From Streptomyces sp. NBC_00377 (GTDB lineage Bacteria; Actinomycetota; Actinomycetes; Streptomycetales; Streptomycetaceae): 64,000 nt of DNA. A program made the position numbers and the translations under genes. The notes under the pieces were generated by a model. The model did not search any database and was not told where the DNA came from. It saw only the letters and a program-made list of their open reading frames with translations. The DNA is taken from contig NZ_CP107958.1 of assembly GCF_036075115.1 (NCBI RefSeq), positions 6,262,001 through 6,326,000 on the forward strand, read 5' to 3'. The stretch's first letter is position 1, and every line of letters starts with the position of its first letter. Positions 17,285 through 25,025 of the stretch are shown here, in pieces.

Positions 17285-17998
17285 TCAGTTGCCGCCGGCC
17301 GCCTTGAACATGTAGTTCTCGGACTTCTCGCGGCTGACGTTCCAGTACGAGACCAGGGGGTTGTCGTCGATGTTGAGGAAGTCGGCCTCGTCAGGCAGCG
17401 GGACCTCGATCGGCCCGCTGTCCGCATCGGCGTTGGAGACGCGGCCCTGGAGGCTGACGGTCATCGTCTCCACGGCCTCGGTCGGCGCGCCGACCCGGAA
17501 GAGGAGCATGCCCGCGTACGCCTTCTCGCCCGGCCCGATCGTGGCTCCCTTCATCTCGGACTCCATCGGGCCGACCTGCTCCTCCCGCCCGTCGCCGAAG
17601 CGGACGATCGGGTAGCGGTACAGGGCGCATTTCTTGCCGCCGGTGTTGGTGGCCGTGAGGAGGAGGTGGCGGACCGAGTCATGTGCGTAGAGCGTGGTGG
17701 CGATCGAGATGTTCGCGTCGGTGCAGGCGGCGGTCGCCGTTTTACCGCCACCGGCGTTCCCCGACCCACCGGCGTTCCCAGACCCACCGCCCGAGTCCTG
17801 CGAACCGGCGCCCGAGTCCTGCGAGCCGGCGCCCTTGCTGCCGGACTGAGTGGAGATGGTCGCGCTCGGGGTGGCGGACGGGGTGGTGCCTGTGCCGTTG
17901 TTCGTGCCGTCCGGCTCACAGGCCGTGGCGGAGAGGAGGGCGGTGAGGGCCGCGGCTCCCAGGGCGTAGTTCTTCCAGCTCTTGTGTGCAGTACACAT
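17285..17998 (-). CDS. DUF4232-type lipoprotein
   Basis: 237 residues from an ATG at 17998 preceded by GGGGGA. A lipoprotein signal ends LLSATACEPD, with Cys as the anchor. A low-complexity Gly/Ser/Asn linker with repeats (GAGSQDSG, GGSGNAG) follows. The C-terminal 140 residues form a DUF4232 domain starting TAACTDANISIATT, with the typical NTGGKKCALYRYP loop and paired Cys. It is an exported membrane-anchored protein of unknown ligand. Its leader contains the inverted repeat CAACCAGGTTG shared with the kinase locus next door, so it may belong to the same regulon. Confidence 0.85.
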   Translation of the reverse strand: MCTAHKSWKNYALGAAALTALLSATACEPDGTNNGTGTTPSATPSATISTQSGSKGAGSQDSGAGSQDSGGGSGNAGGSGNAGGGKTATAACTDANISIATTLYAHDSVRHLLLTATNTGGKKCALYRYPIVRFGDGREEQVGPMESEMKGATIGPGEKAYAGMLLFRVGAPTEAVETMTVSLQGRVSNADADSGPIEVPLPDEADFLNIDDNPLVSYWNVSREKSENYMFKAAGGN

Positions 17999-18369
17999 GT
18001 GATCCCCCGTGTGCAGCCATGTGGTGCGAATTTCGACCAACCAGGTTGAATGACGCAGCGAGGAGATCGCTGAACTCCCGTTCCCGCGTAACCGTGAGGG
18101 AACGCAGGTATGGAGGTCGTACTTCCCTTTCGCCGCTTCAGGGACTGCCCTGAGATTTCTTCGGCCGGACGGTGGCGGGCGGGTAGCGCCGATGACCGGA
18201 GTCAGCCCCGTGTGCGGGCCCTACCCGTACCTTCCGGCTTACCAGGATTGCGGCCCGCAGCCGCCTCACCCTCACGTCATGCCGGCAGCAGCGAACGAAC
18301 GGCGATCGGCCACCTCGACCGCCGGCTCGCACAGGCCAGGGGGGACTCGGCCGAGCTCCCCCGTGATGT
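17999..18369. other. Intergenic region with the lipoprotein leader
   Basis: Apart from the inverted repeat at 18038-18048, I see no gene or RNA in this stretch. It separates the lipoprotein start from the 3' end of the secreted-protein gene on the same strand. Confidence 0.5.
18038..18048. promoter_or_regulatory. Inverted repeat CAACC-A-GGTTG (candidate LuxR-type operator)
   Basis: The motif TCGACCAACCAGGTTGAA lies 40 bp upstream of the lipoprotein ATG. It matches the operator half-sites and flanks found between the secreted-protein and kinase genes (19060) and upstream of the second secreted protein (23110), with a 1-bp rather than 3-bp centre. It is so close to the start codon that it could overlap the transcription start. 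Confidence 0.55.
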
Positions 18370-18825
18370 TCAGATTTGGACCCGGTTCCCGTTTGCGATA
18401 CCGCCCCCGCTTCGAGTCTCCTGGATGTACCACTCGTAGATCGATTCGTTCTGGGTCCAGGAAAGGCCGCCGAAGGTCTTGTACGTGCCGCACGTAGTGG
18501 TCGTGTGCCAGGCGCCGTACTGATAACCGGTGGTGACCGCATGGGTGACAAGGCGGATACGCGCAGAGGTCACTCCGATACCGCAGGGGAATCGCACCGA
18601 CATGGCGCCGGTGAGGTTTTTTCTGGAGGCGGAGAGGGTGAACGTTCCGCTTCCACACACGTAGCTGTCGCAGAAATCGCTGCGCCCGGCTGCCGCGACA
18701 GCGCCGGCCCGCGCGCTGTCCGGCGCCGCCGGGGCTGCGGAAGCCGGAGCGGCTGTGGCAATACCGATCAGGGCGATCGCGCAGCCGGCTGCCGCGGCCG
18801 CAGTTCGAATCTTCGATATGGGCAC
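18370..18825 (-). CDS. Small secreted four-cysteine protein 1 (unknown)
   Basis: 151 residues from a GTG at 18825 with GGAAGGAAA upstream. The signal peptide (AAAAAGCAIALIGIATAAPASA, two pieces around an Ala-rich core) is followed by about 120 mature residues with four Cys (SDFCDSYVCGSG, RFPCGIG, TTTTCGT), suggesting two disulfides. The mature part is rich in Thr, Gly and aromatic residues, with WYIQETRSGGG near the end. No family was recognised. It is divergent from a sensor kinase gene across a 346-bp promoter region with two inverted repeats. It could be a signal, a ligand or a small extracellular effector of that kinase; this is inference from gene order. Confidence 0.8.
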   Translation of the reverse strand: MPISKIRTAAAAAGCAIALIGIATAAPASAAPAAPDSARAGAVAAAGRSDFCDSYVCGSGTFTLSASRKNLTGAMSVRFPCGIGVTSARIRLVTHAVTTGYQYGAWHTTTTCGTYKTFGGLSWTQNESIYEWYIQETRSGGGIANGNRVQI

Positions 18826-19059
18826 TGTGAGTTTCCTTCCGTCGATGTTGCGGACCTCGTGACCGATCGCCGTCCACCACAGGGCGGCGAACAGCGCCGT
18901 CGTGGCCGTCGGGACACAGGGGAGTCCGGTCTCCTCGAAACCAGGACGGAGTACACGACAGGGCGGGGGCCCAAGGGCCCTGTCGCCTGCCGAAGAACTT
19001 TCCCGGGCGTTGCTGCCCGGGTGTATGGAAGTTAGTTGGAGGGGCCGATGCTTCTCGAC

Positions 19060-19099
19060 CAACCGTGGGTTGAACTGTGCTTGCAACCAGGGTGGTTGC
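19060..19099. promoter_or_regulatory. Double inverted-repeat operator between secreted protein 1 and kinase 1
   Basis: Two inverted repeats in tandem: CAACCGTGGGTTG (19060-19072) and GCAACCAGGGTGGTTGC (19083-19099, a perfect 7+3+7). On the minus strand a -10-like TAACTT lies 32 bp from the first repeat. On the plus strand a conserved TACGCT (19160-19165) lies 7 bp before the kinase ATG. The same arrangement with identical spacing recurs at 23110-23149. The adjacent LuxR-type regulator is the obvious candidate binder. Confidence 0.75.
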
Positions 19100-19171
19100 T
19101 GGTCTACCCCCAGGGTTGTAGCTGTGGTGGAAAACTGGCTGTAGCGGTCGCCTGGGGCCTACGCTCGGACG

Positions 19172-20374
19172 ATGTTCGCGCAGCGCATATGGAGCGGGGC
19201 GGCTCGCCGGGCCTTCCCACAGGTGGCGGACATCGTCTATGCGGTTGTGTCGGTCTGGATCTCGAGCACCGCGCTGCGCAACCTGCCCGACCCGCACGGC
19301 TACTGGCGGCACACCGATGTATGGGCCTACGTGCTGATCGCCCTGGTCTATCTTCCGCTGGCCGTGCGCCGCCGGGCTCCCCTGACCGTGCTCATCTGCA
19401 CGGCGGCCCTCGTGTTCTTCTACTTCACCCTGGCCTACTACCACGTGGTCGTGGTCAGCGGCCTGGGCTTGGCCCTCTACACCGTCGCGGCGCAGTGCCC
19501 GCGCAGGGTTGCTGCGAAGTGCGCCGCCGCATCGCTGCTCGTGCTGCTCTGGGGCGCGCGGCTCGCCGAGCCCGGGAGCGGCCCGTTCAGTGTGGCCTTC
19601 GTGACCGTGATGGTCGCCGTCACGTGGGTGACCGGCGACCGGTCCCGCCGGCTCGCGGAGCGCGGCGAGCGCCTCGCGGTGCTCACCGAGCAACTGCGCC
19701 TGGAGCAGGAGGAGAAGGCGCAGCGGGCCGTCATGGCCGAGCGCATGAAGATAGCCCGTGAACTGCACGACGTCATCGCCCATCACGTGTCGGTGATCTC
19801 CGTGCAGACGGGCCTGGCCGGATACGTCTTCACCTCCGATCCGGGGACGGCTCGCGAGGCGCTGGAGACCATCGCGGACAGCGCCCACGAGGCCATGGCG
19901 GAGATGCGCCGCATGCTGGTCGTGCTCAGGGAAGGGACCGCGCGCGCCCAGGACGCGGCGCGCGACCACACCGCGACCCCCGGGCTCGGACGGCTGGACC
20001 AACTGGCCCGGCGCGTCGAAGCCGCGGGTGTCCCCGTCGACGTCCGGATCACGGGTGCCCCGTTCGCCCTGCCGCCGGGCGCCGACCTGTGTGTCTTCCG
20101 GGTCATCCAGGAAGCTCTCACCAACGTCATGAAGCACGCGCCGACAGCGAACGCGAGCGTCACGGTGCACTACGACGAGGCCGCGGTCCGCGTCCGGGTG
20201 ACCGACGACGGACAGGAGGCGGTCATGGCCGGCACCACCGAGGGGGCCGCCGGCCATGGTTTGATCGGCATGCGTGAGCGGGCCGGTATCTACGGTGGGA
20301 CGGTGACCGCTGGTCCCGGCCCGCAGGGCGGGTTCGAAGTCGCACTGACCGTCCCCGTGCCACGCGACAGGTGA
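19172..20374 (+). CDS. NarL-type sensor histidine kinase 1
   Basis: 400 residues. The ATG at 19172 has no ribosome site but lies 7 bp after a conserved -10-like TACGCT, so the mRNA may be leaderless. The N-terminal 150 residues hold about five membrane segments. A coiled linker (RLEQEEKAQRAVMAERMKIA) leads to the HisKA_3 box ARELHDVIAHH with phospho-acceptor His199, and then a HATPase domain with LTNVMKHAP and HGLIGMRERA. This architecture pairs with LuxR/NarL regulators, one of which is encoded 1.3 kb downstream. The first outside loop (SSTALRNLPDPHG) and third membrane segment differ from the twin kinase, while the kinase core is nearly identical. Confidence 0.9.
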   Translation: MFAQRIWSGAARRAFPQVADIVYAVVSVWISSTALRNLPDPHGYWRHTDVWAYVLIALVYLPLAVRRRAPLTVLICTAALVFFYFTLAYYHVVVVSGLGLALYTVAAQCPRRVAAKCAAASLLVLLWGARLAEPGSGPFSVAFVTVMVAVTWVTGDRSRRLAERGERLAVLTEQLRLEQEEKAQRAVMAERMKIARELHDVIAHHVSVISVQTGLAGYVFTSDPGTAREALETIADSAHEAMAEMRRMLVVLREGTARAQDAARDHTATPGLGRLDQLARRVEAAGVPVDVRITGAPFALPPGADLCVFRVIQEALTNVMKHAPTANASVTVHYDEAAVRVRVTDDGQEAVMAGTTEGAAGHGLIGMRERAGIYGGTVTAGPGPQGGFEVALTVPVPRDR

Positions 20375-20434
20375 ACGGGCGTCTCTGCGGTGGAAAGCCG
20401 GGTGGAGCGGTCGCTTGGGGCCTACGCTCGGACG

Positions 20435-21637
20435 ATGTTCGCGCAGCGCACGTGGGGCGGGGCTGTTCGCCGGGCCTTCCCACAGGTGGCAGACACCGTC
20501 TACGCGGTGGTGTCGCTCGGCATCATGAGCACCATGCTGCACAACTGGCCGAACTCGGATGGCTATTGGCGGCACACCGATGTATGGGCCTACGTGCTGA
20601 TCGCCCTGGTCTATCTTCCGCTGGCCGTGCGTCGCCGGGCTCCCCTGACCGTACTCGTCAGCACGGCGGCCTGCACGCTGTGCTATATGACCCTGGCCTA
20701 CTACCACGTGGTCGTCGTCTGCGGACTGGGCCTGGCGTTCTACACCGTCGCGGCGCAGTGCCCGCGCAGGGTCGCTGCGAGGTGCGCAGTGGGGTCGCTG
20801 CTCGTGCTGCTGTGGGGCACGCGGCTCGCCGAGCCCGGGATCGGCCCGCTCAGTGTGGTCTTCGTGACCGTGACGGTCGCCGTTCTGTGGGTGACCGGCG
20901 ACCGGGCCCGCAGGCTCGCGGAGCGCGGCGAGCGGCTCGCGGTGCTCAGCGAGCAACTGCGCCTGGAGCAGGAGGAGAAGGAGCAGCAGGCCGTCATGGC
21001 CGAGCGCATGAGCATAGCCCGTGAACTGCACGACGTGGTCGCCCACCACGTATCCGCGATCTCCGTGCAGACGGGCCTTGCCGGATACGTATTCACCTCG
21101 GACCCGAAGACGGCCCGCGAGGCGCTGGAGACCATTGAGGGCAGCGCCCACGAGGCCATGGCGGAGATGCGCCGCATGCTGGTCGTGCTCAGGGAAGGGA
21201 CCGAGCGAGCACAGGAGGGGGTGGGCGACCACGACGCGTCCCCCGGTCTCGGGCGGCTGGACCAGCTGGCCCGGCGTGTCGAAGCCGCGGGTGTCCCCGT
21301 CGACGTCCGGATCACGGGTGCCCCGTTCGCGCTGCCGCCGGGCGTCGATCTGTGCGTCTACCGAATGATCCAGGAAGCTCTCACGAACGTCATGAAGCAC
21401 GCGCCGACGGCGAGCGCGAGCGTCTCGGTGCACTTCGACGAGGCCGCGGTCCGCGTCCGGGTGACCGACGACGGACAGGAGGCAATTCCCGTCGGCACCA
21501 CTGCGGGGCCTGCCGGCCATGGTTTGATCGGCATGCGCGAGCGGGCCGGTATGTACGGCGGCACGGTGACCGCTGGTCCCGGCCCGCAGGGCGGGTTCGA
21601 AGTCGCACTGACCGTCCCCGTGCCACGCGACAGGTGA
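20435..21637 (+). CDS. NarL-type sensor histidine kinase 2 (tandem twin)
   Basis: 400 residues. The start at 20435 is chosen because it aligns base for base with the ATG of kinase 1; an upstream GTG would add 15 residues. It has the same order as kinase 1: five membrane segments, a coiled linker, ARELHDVVAHH with His199, and a HATPase ending in VALTVPVPRDR. Sensor-side changes include MSTMLHNWPNSDG in the first outside loop and ACTLCYMT in the third membrane segment. The short gap to kinase 1 contains a copy of the leader with TACGCT, so it may have its own leaderless promoter. It probably shares the single regulator downstream. Confidence 0.9.
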   Translation: MFAQRTWGGAVRRAFPQVADTVYAVVSLGIMSTMLHNWPNSDGYWRHTDVWAYVLIALVYLPLAVRRRAPLTVLVSTAACTLCYMTLAYYHVVVVCGLGLAFYTVAAQCPRRVAARCAVGSLLVLLWGTRLAEPGIGPLSVVFVTVTVAVLWVTGDRARRLAERGERLAVLSEQLRLEQEEKEQQAVMAERMSIARELHDVVAHHVSAISVQTGLAGYVFTSDPKTAREALETIEGSAHEAMAEMRRMLVVLREGTERAQEGVGDHDASPGLGRLDQLARRVEAAGVPVDVRITGAPFALPPGVDLCVYRMIQEALTNVMKHAPTASASVSVHFDEAAVRVRVTDDGQEAIPVGTTAGPAGHGLIGMRERAGMYGGTVTAGPGPQGGFEVALTVPVPRDR

Positions 21638-21688
21638 CAAGCGTCTCGGCTCCCGGCCGGGCAGCCGCGAGGAAGGCGGAAACCACGC

Positions 21689-22372
21689 ATGCCCACAGTG
21701 CTCGTCGCAGACGATCAGATCCTCATCCGCTCGGGACTCGTCGCACTCCTGCGGGCCGCACCGGGAATCGAGGTCATCGGCGAGGCGCGGGACGGCGAGG
21801 AGGCCATCGAGATCGCCAAGCGGACCGGACCCGACGTCATCCTGATGGACATTCGGATGCCGGGCATCAGCGGGATCACCGCCACCGAGCGCATCCTTGC
21901 CCAGGCCGCGCCCCCGCCCCCCAAGATCCTTGTCCTGACCACTTTCGACCTCGACGAGTACGTCTACGGCGCGCTGAAGGTCGGCGCCTGTGGCTTCCTG
22001 CTCAAAGACACCCCACCGGACCGGCTGCTCGCCGCCATCGACACCGTGCACGCCGGCGACATGCTGTTCAGCGCCTCCGTGATCAAAGGGCTCATCGAGA
22101 CCTACACCCCCCGCCCGGCCGCGCCCGAGCCGCACTTCGGGCTGGACACGCTGACCCCCAGGGAGTTAGAGGTCCTCGGGCTGGTCGGGGCGGGCATGTC
22201 CAACTCCGACATCGCCCAGAGACTCGTGCTCAGCACGGCGACCATCAAGACACACGTCCACCGCTGCATGAGCAAGCTCACGCTGAACAGCCGGGCCCAG
22301 GCGGTGGTCTTCGCGTACGAGACCGGACTGACCTCCCGCGGCGCCGCAGCCCGGGGCACGGACAACACCTGA
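21689..22372 (+). CDS. LuxR/NarL-family response regulator
   Basis: 227 residues. The receiver domain starts TVLVADDQILIRSGL; the phospho-acceptor is Asp54 in LMDIRMPG, followed by the conserved Thr (VLTTFD) and Lys (LLKDTPP). A LuxR-type helix-turn-helix occupies about 150-215 (LTPRELEVLGLVGAGMSNSDIAQRL, in two blocks, then TIKTHVHR). It is 51 bp downstream of kinase 2 and the only regulator at the locus, so both kinases probably phosphorylate it. Candidate targets are the inverted repeats upstream of the two secreted proteins and the lipoprotein. Confidence 0.92.
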   Translation: MPTVLVADDQILIRSGLVALLRAAPGIEVIGEARDGEEAIEIAKRTGPDVILMDIRMPGISGITATERILAQAAPPPPKILVLTTFDLDEYVYGALKVGACGFLLKDTPPDRLLAAIDTVHAGDMLFSASVIKGLIETYTPRPAAPEPHFGLDTLTPRELEVLGLVGAGMSNSDIAQRLVLSTATIKTHVHRCMSKLTLNSRAQAVVFAYETGLTSRGAAARGTDNT

Positions 22373-22529
22373 GGTGTGGGAACTGCCATGTCGTCAAAGG
22401 TGCCCGGGATGGACAAAGGAGCGCGACCGCCGCCGGGCCCGCGCGGTCTGGCGCGGTGAGACGGGAGATGATCCTCGACGCCATCGCAGCGGGGCCCGAC
22501 GCCTTCTCATGGACGGCGTCCCGTACGCC

Positions 22530-22569
22530 AGTGCCCCTTCCCGGATTCGAGCCGCCGGGAAGGGGCACT
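22530..22569. terminator. Strong stem-loop after the response regulator
   Basis: A perfect 15-bp stem (AGTGCCCCTTCCCGG at 22530-22544 with its complement at 22555-22569) and a 10-base loop lie between convergent genes. It can serve both strands. The 160 bases between the regulator stop and the hairpin hold nothing recognisable. Confidence 0.8.
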
Positions 22570-22686
22570 TCGTATCCTCCCCGACCGGGGCTTCGGCAGA
22601 GCTCCGGGCGTCCCCGGCCGTCAGCGCCGGGCGGTGTCTGACGCTCGGGCCGGCACGCAATCGGCTGCCCTACTGCTGGCCCACAT

Positions 22687-22986
22687 CTACGCCGGCGATC
22701 CGCCCCAGACGCGCGGGCTGGCGAGTGAGGAGTTGTAGCTCGTGCAGTATGCGTAGGACGTCGTACCGGAAGCCGCAGTGGCGCCCACCGCGTATGTGCC
22801 GTTTTTGCACTTCGCGAACCCGTTGAAGGGGGCGCCGGTGCACTTGATCCCCGCCGTGTTGCCGTCGTCGAACACCTTCGCGCACGTGAACGCGGACGGG
22901 GCGGCGGAGGCGCTGTTCGCCATGGCCACGAGGCCGGAGCCGGCCAGGGTCAGGATGGCGAACGTACTCATGAGCTGTCGCTTCAA
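22687..22986 (-). CDS. Small secreted four-cysteine protein 2 (unknown)
   Basis: 99 residues from a TTG at 22986 with AAGGGA seven bases upstream; an ATG at 22971 is the alternative. The signal peptide (STFAILTLAGSGLVAMANSA, ending SAS-A-A) is followed by about 70 mature residues with four Cys (AFTCAKVF, GIKCTGAP, FAKCKNG, YAYCTSY), fitting two disulfides. It does not resemble secreted protein 1 in sequence but shares size class, Cys number and the whole upstream regulatory module. Function unknown. Confidence 0.78.
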   Translation of the reverse strand: MKRQLMSTFAILTLAGSGLVAMANSASAAPSAFTCAKVFDDGNTAGIKCTGAPFNGFAKCKNGTYAVGATAASGTTSYAYCTSYNSSLASPRVWGGSPA

Positions 22987-23109
22987 TCCAAGGTCCCTTC
23001 GGTTCCCGGATACGGGGGAGTCCGTCCCCAGCGGTGGTGCGGTCGCCCGCCCGGGGCGATGTTGTCCGGGTACCTGGAAAGCTAGCTGGCAGGACTGTTC
23101 CCTCTCGCC

Positions 23110-23149
23110 CAACCAGGGGTTGAACTGCGCCTGCAACCAGGGTGGTTGC
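23110..23149. promoter_or_regulatory. Double inverted-repeat operator upstream of secreted protein 2
   Basis: CAACCAGGGGTTG (23110-23122) and GCAACCAGGGTGGTTGC (23133-23149) repeat the 19060 module with the same spacing. On the minus strand TAGCTT lies at the position that TAACTT has upstream of secreted protein 1, 32 bp from the first repeat. Confidence 0.75.
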
Positions 23150-23181
23150 CGGGGTACCACCAGAGGCGTAACTGTGGTCGT

Positions 23182-23215
23182 AAGCCGGGTGGAGTGATTG
23201 CTCCCGGCCTACGTT
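23182..23215 (+). promoter_or_regulatory. Orphan copy of the kinase leader/promoter
   Basis: AAGCCGGGTGGAG (23182-23194) followed by GGCCTACGTTCG copies the leader just before kinase 2 (20395-20430), including the -10-like TACGYT. No kinase follows; the sequence changes after about 23218. It appears to be what is left of a divergent kinase gene that was lost or moved. Up to 23400 nothing else is seen. Confidence 0.65.
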
Positions 23216-23400
23216 CGCCAAGAACTAACGGCACGAAGATCACCGACGATCGGGAGGAGCCGCTGGCGTTTACGACTTCCCGGCAGAGCATGGGATCGTC
23301 CTCGACGCGGCACCGGCCTTCGGCTACCGCCTGCCGGAACTGTGGGGCGGCGACGCACGGGCGCCCTCCAGGCCGGAACCGGGGTACAGGCCGAGGGGAG

Positions 23401-23880
23401 TTACTCGGACTCTCCCGCCGCAACGGCACGGCTGTTGATCGCGTCGGCGATGGAGTAGGCGATACGGACGAAGGACTCCACCTGCTGCGCCGACAGGTCC
23501 CGCGCGGAGGTCTCCTCCAGGGCCCGCCACATGGCTGCCAGGGGCTCGCGCATGGCACGGCCCTTGTCGGTGAGGTGGACGACCATGACGCGCCGGTCGT
23601 ATTCGGCCGGCTCGCGGACGAGCAGGCCGGCATCCTGCATGCGACGTAGGGACTTGGAGACGGTGGAGTGGTCCAGGCCGACGCTTTCGAGCAGTTCGGA
23701 CTGGGTCTGGCCGTCCCGGTCCAGGAGTTGCATCAGCAGCAGTTCCTGTCCGGGATGCAGGTCCATCTCGCGGAGCATGGCGGCGGCGCGGGCGCGGTGA
23801 GCGCGGGCGAGCTGGAAGATCGCGTAGCTCATCGGCCCCTCGCCGGCCGTGCTGGGGATGCGGGGTGTGGGGACGGACAT
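23401..23880 (-). CDS. MarR-family transcriptional regulator
   Basis: 159 residues with a winged-helix core: LHPGQELLLMQLL, QTQSELLESVGLDHSTVSKSL, and the wing DRRVMVVHLTDKG. It is the last gene of a minus-strand operon with an old yellow enzyme (8 bp upstream) and a quinone oxidoreductase, an arrangement typical of MarR proteins that respond to electrophiles or quinones and repress their own detoxification operon. The likely target is the palindrome upstream of the first gene. Confidence 0.88.
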   Translation of the reverse strand: MSVPTPRIPSTAGEGPMSYAIFQLARAHRARAAAMLREMDLHPGQELLLMQLLDRDGQTQSELLESVGLDHSTVSKSLRRMQDAGLLVREPAEYDRRVMVVHLTDKGRAMREPLAAMWRALEETSARDLSAQQVESFVRIAYSIADAINSRAVAAGESE

Positions 23881-23888
23881 GTGGTTCC

Positions 23889-24950
23889 TCAGACGGTGTG
23901 GGTGGGGTAGTCGGTGTAGCCGGCCACTCCGCCGCCGTAGAAGGTCGCCGGGTCGGGGGTGTTCAGCGGCGCGTCAGAGCGTAGCCGCTCGACCAGGTCC
24001 GGGTTGGCGAGCGCGAGGGCGCCGACGGAGACAAGGTCGGCCGTGCCGTGGTCGACGTCTTTGGCGCGGGTGGGCAGGTCGGTGCCGGCCCGGTTGAGGA
24101 TGAGCGTGGTCGGCCACAGCGCGCGCAGGGTGCCCAGCAGCTTCTCGTCGCCCGTGTGGAGGATGTGGAGGTAGGCGAGGCCGAGCGGGTCGAGGGCGCG
24201 TAGGAGCGCCGGATACAGGTCGGCGGTGTCGGACTCGGCGATGTCGTTGTAGGGGTTGCCGGGGGAGATACGGATGCCGGTGCGGTCGGCGCCGATCTCG
24301 TCGGCCACCGCGGCTGCGACCTCGACGGCGAAGCGGATGCGGCCCTCGACGGACCCGCCGTAGCGGTCGGTGCGCTGGTTGGTGTTATCGGCGAGGAACT
24401 GGTGCACGAGGTAGCCGTTGGCGCCGTGGATCTCCACGCCGTCGGCGCCTGCTGCGACGGCGGCCGCTGCGGCGCGGCGGAAGTCGTCGACGGTCGCCGC
24501 GACCTCCTGCGTCGACAGAGCCCGGGGTGTCGGCATCTCCTGGGGCCCGGACGCGGTGAACATCGCGCCCTGCGGCCGGATCGGCGAAGGGGCGACCGGC
24601 CGGCGCCCGTGGGGGGTGTTGTCGGGGTGGGCGATGCGTCCGGTGTGCATCAGCTGGATGACGATCCGGCCGTCGGCCGCGTGCACGGCGTCGGTGACCT
24701 TGCGCCACCCGGCGATCTGATCGTCGTTGTGGATGCCGGGAGTGAGGAGATAGCCCTGGCCGTCGGCGTTCGGCTGGGTGCCCTCGGTGATGATGAGCGC
24801 GTGCGAGGCCCGCTGGGCGTAGTACTCGGCGTTCAGCTCGGTGGGGACGCCTTCAGGGGTGGAGCGGTCACGGGTCATGGGGGCCATGACCAGGCGGTGC
24901 GGGAGGGAGATGTCACCGACGGTGGTCGGTGTCCACAGGGCGTTCAGCAT
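23889..24950 (-). CDS. Old yellow enzyme family alkene reductase (NemA-like)
   Basis: 353 residues forming an FMN TIM barrel. Recognisable parts are SLPHRLVMAPMTRDR near the N-terminus, DGVEIHGANGYLVHQFL near 185 and NQRTDRYGGS after it, and a C-terminal YTDYP. Enzymes of this class reduce activated C=C bonds of enones, nitro-esters or maleimides with NAD(P)H. It is encoded between a quinone oxidoreductase and a MarR regulator, which fits an electrophile-detoxification operon. Cytoplasmic. Confidence 0.92.
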   Translation of the reverse strand: MLNALWTPTTVGDISLPHRLVMAPMTRDRSTPEGVPTELNAEYYAQRASHALIITEGTQPNADGQGYLLTPGIHNDDQIAGWRKVTDAVHAADGRIVIQLMHTGRIAHPDNTPHGRRPVAPSPIRPQGAMFTASGPQEMPTPRALSTQEVAATVDDFRRAAAAAVAAGADGVEIHGANGYLVHQFLADNTNQRTDRYGGSVEGRIRFAVEVAAAVADEIGADRTGIRISPGNPYNDIAESDTADLYPALLRALDPLGLAYLHILHTGDEKLLGTLRALWPTTLILNRAGTDLPTRAKDVDHGTADLVSVGALALANPDLVERLRSDAPLNTPDPATFYGGGVAGYTDYPTHTV

Positions 24951-25025
24951 GAATGGGTCCTTCGGCGCGGTGGCGAACAGGTGGTGATCGGTGAAGCGGA
25001 GGGCGTGACGGAAGGAGGGGCGTGA

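Larger units (their letters stand above)
19125..21637 (+). repeat. Tandem duplication of about 1263 bp (kinase gene plus leader)
   Basis: Two copies with an offset of 1263 bp: 19125-20374 and 20388-21637. Long stretches are identical in DNA, including the ATG region and the C-terminal 150 bases. Differences cluster in the leader, the first extracellular loop and a central linker. Confidence 0.9.

Noticed and set aside
18272..22135. A 1287-codon open frame on the minus strand across both kinase genes
   Set aside because: It is antisense to two well-supported kinase genes and part of the regulator. Its translation is repetitive only because the kinases are duplicated, and no family motif or ribosome site supports it.
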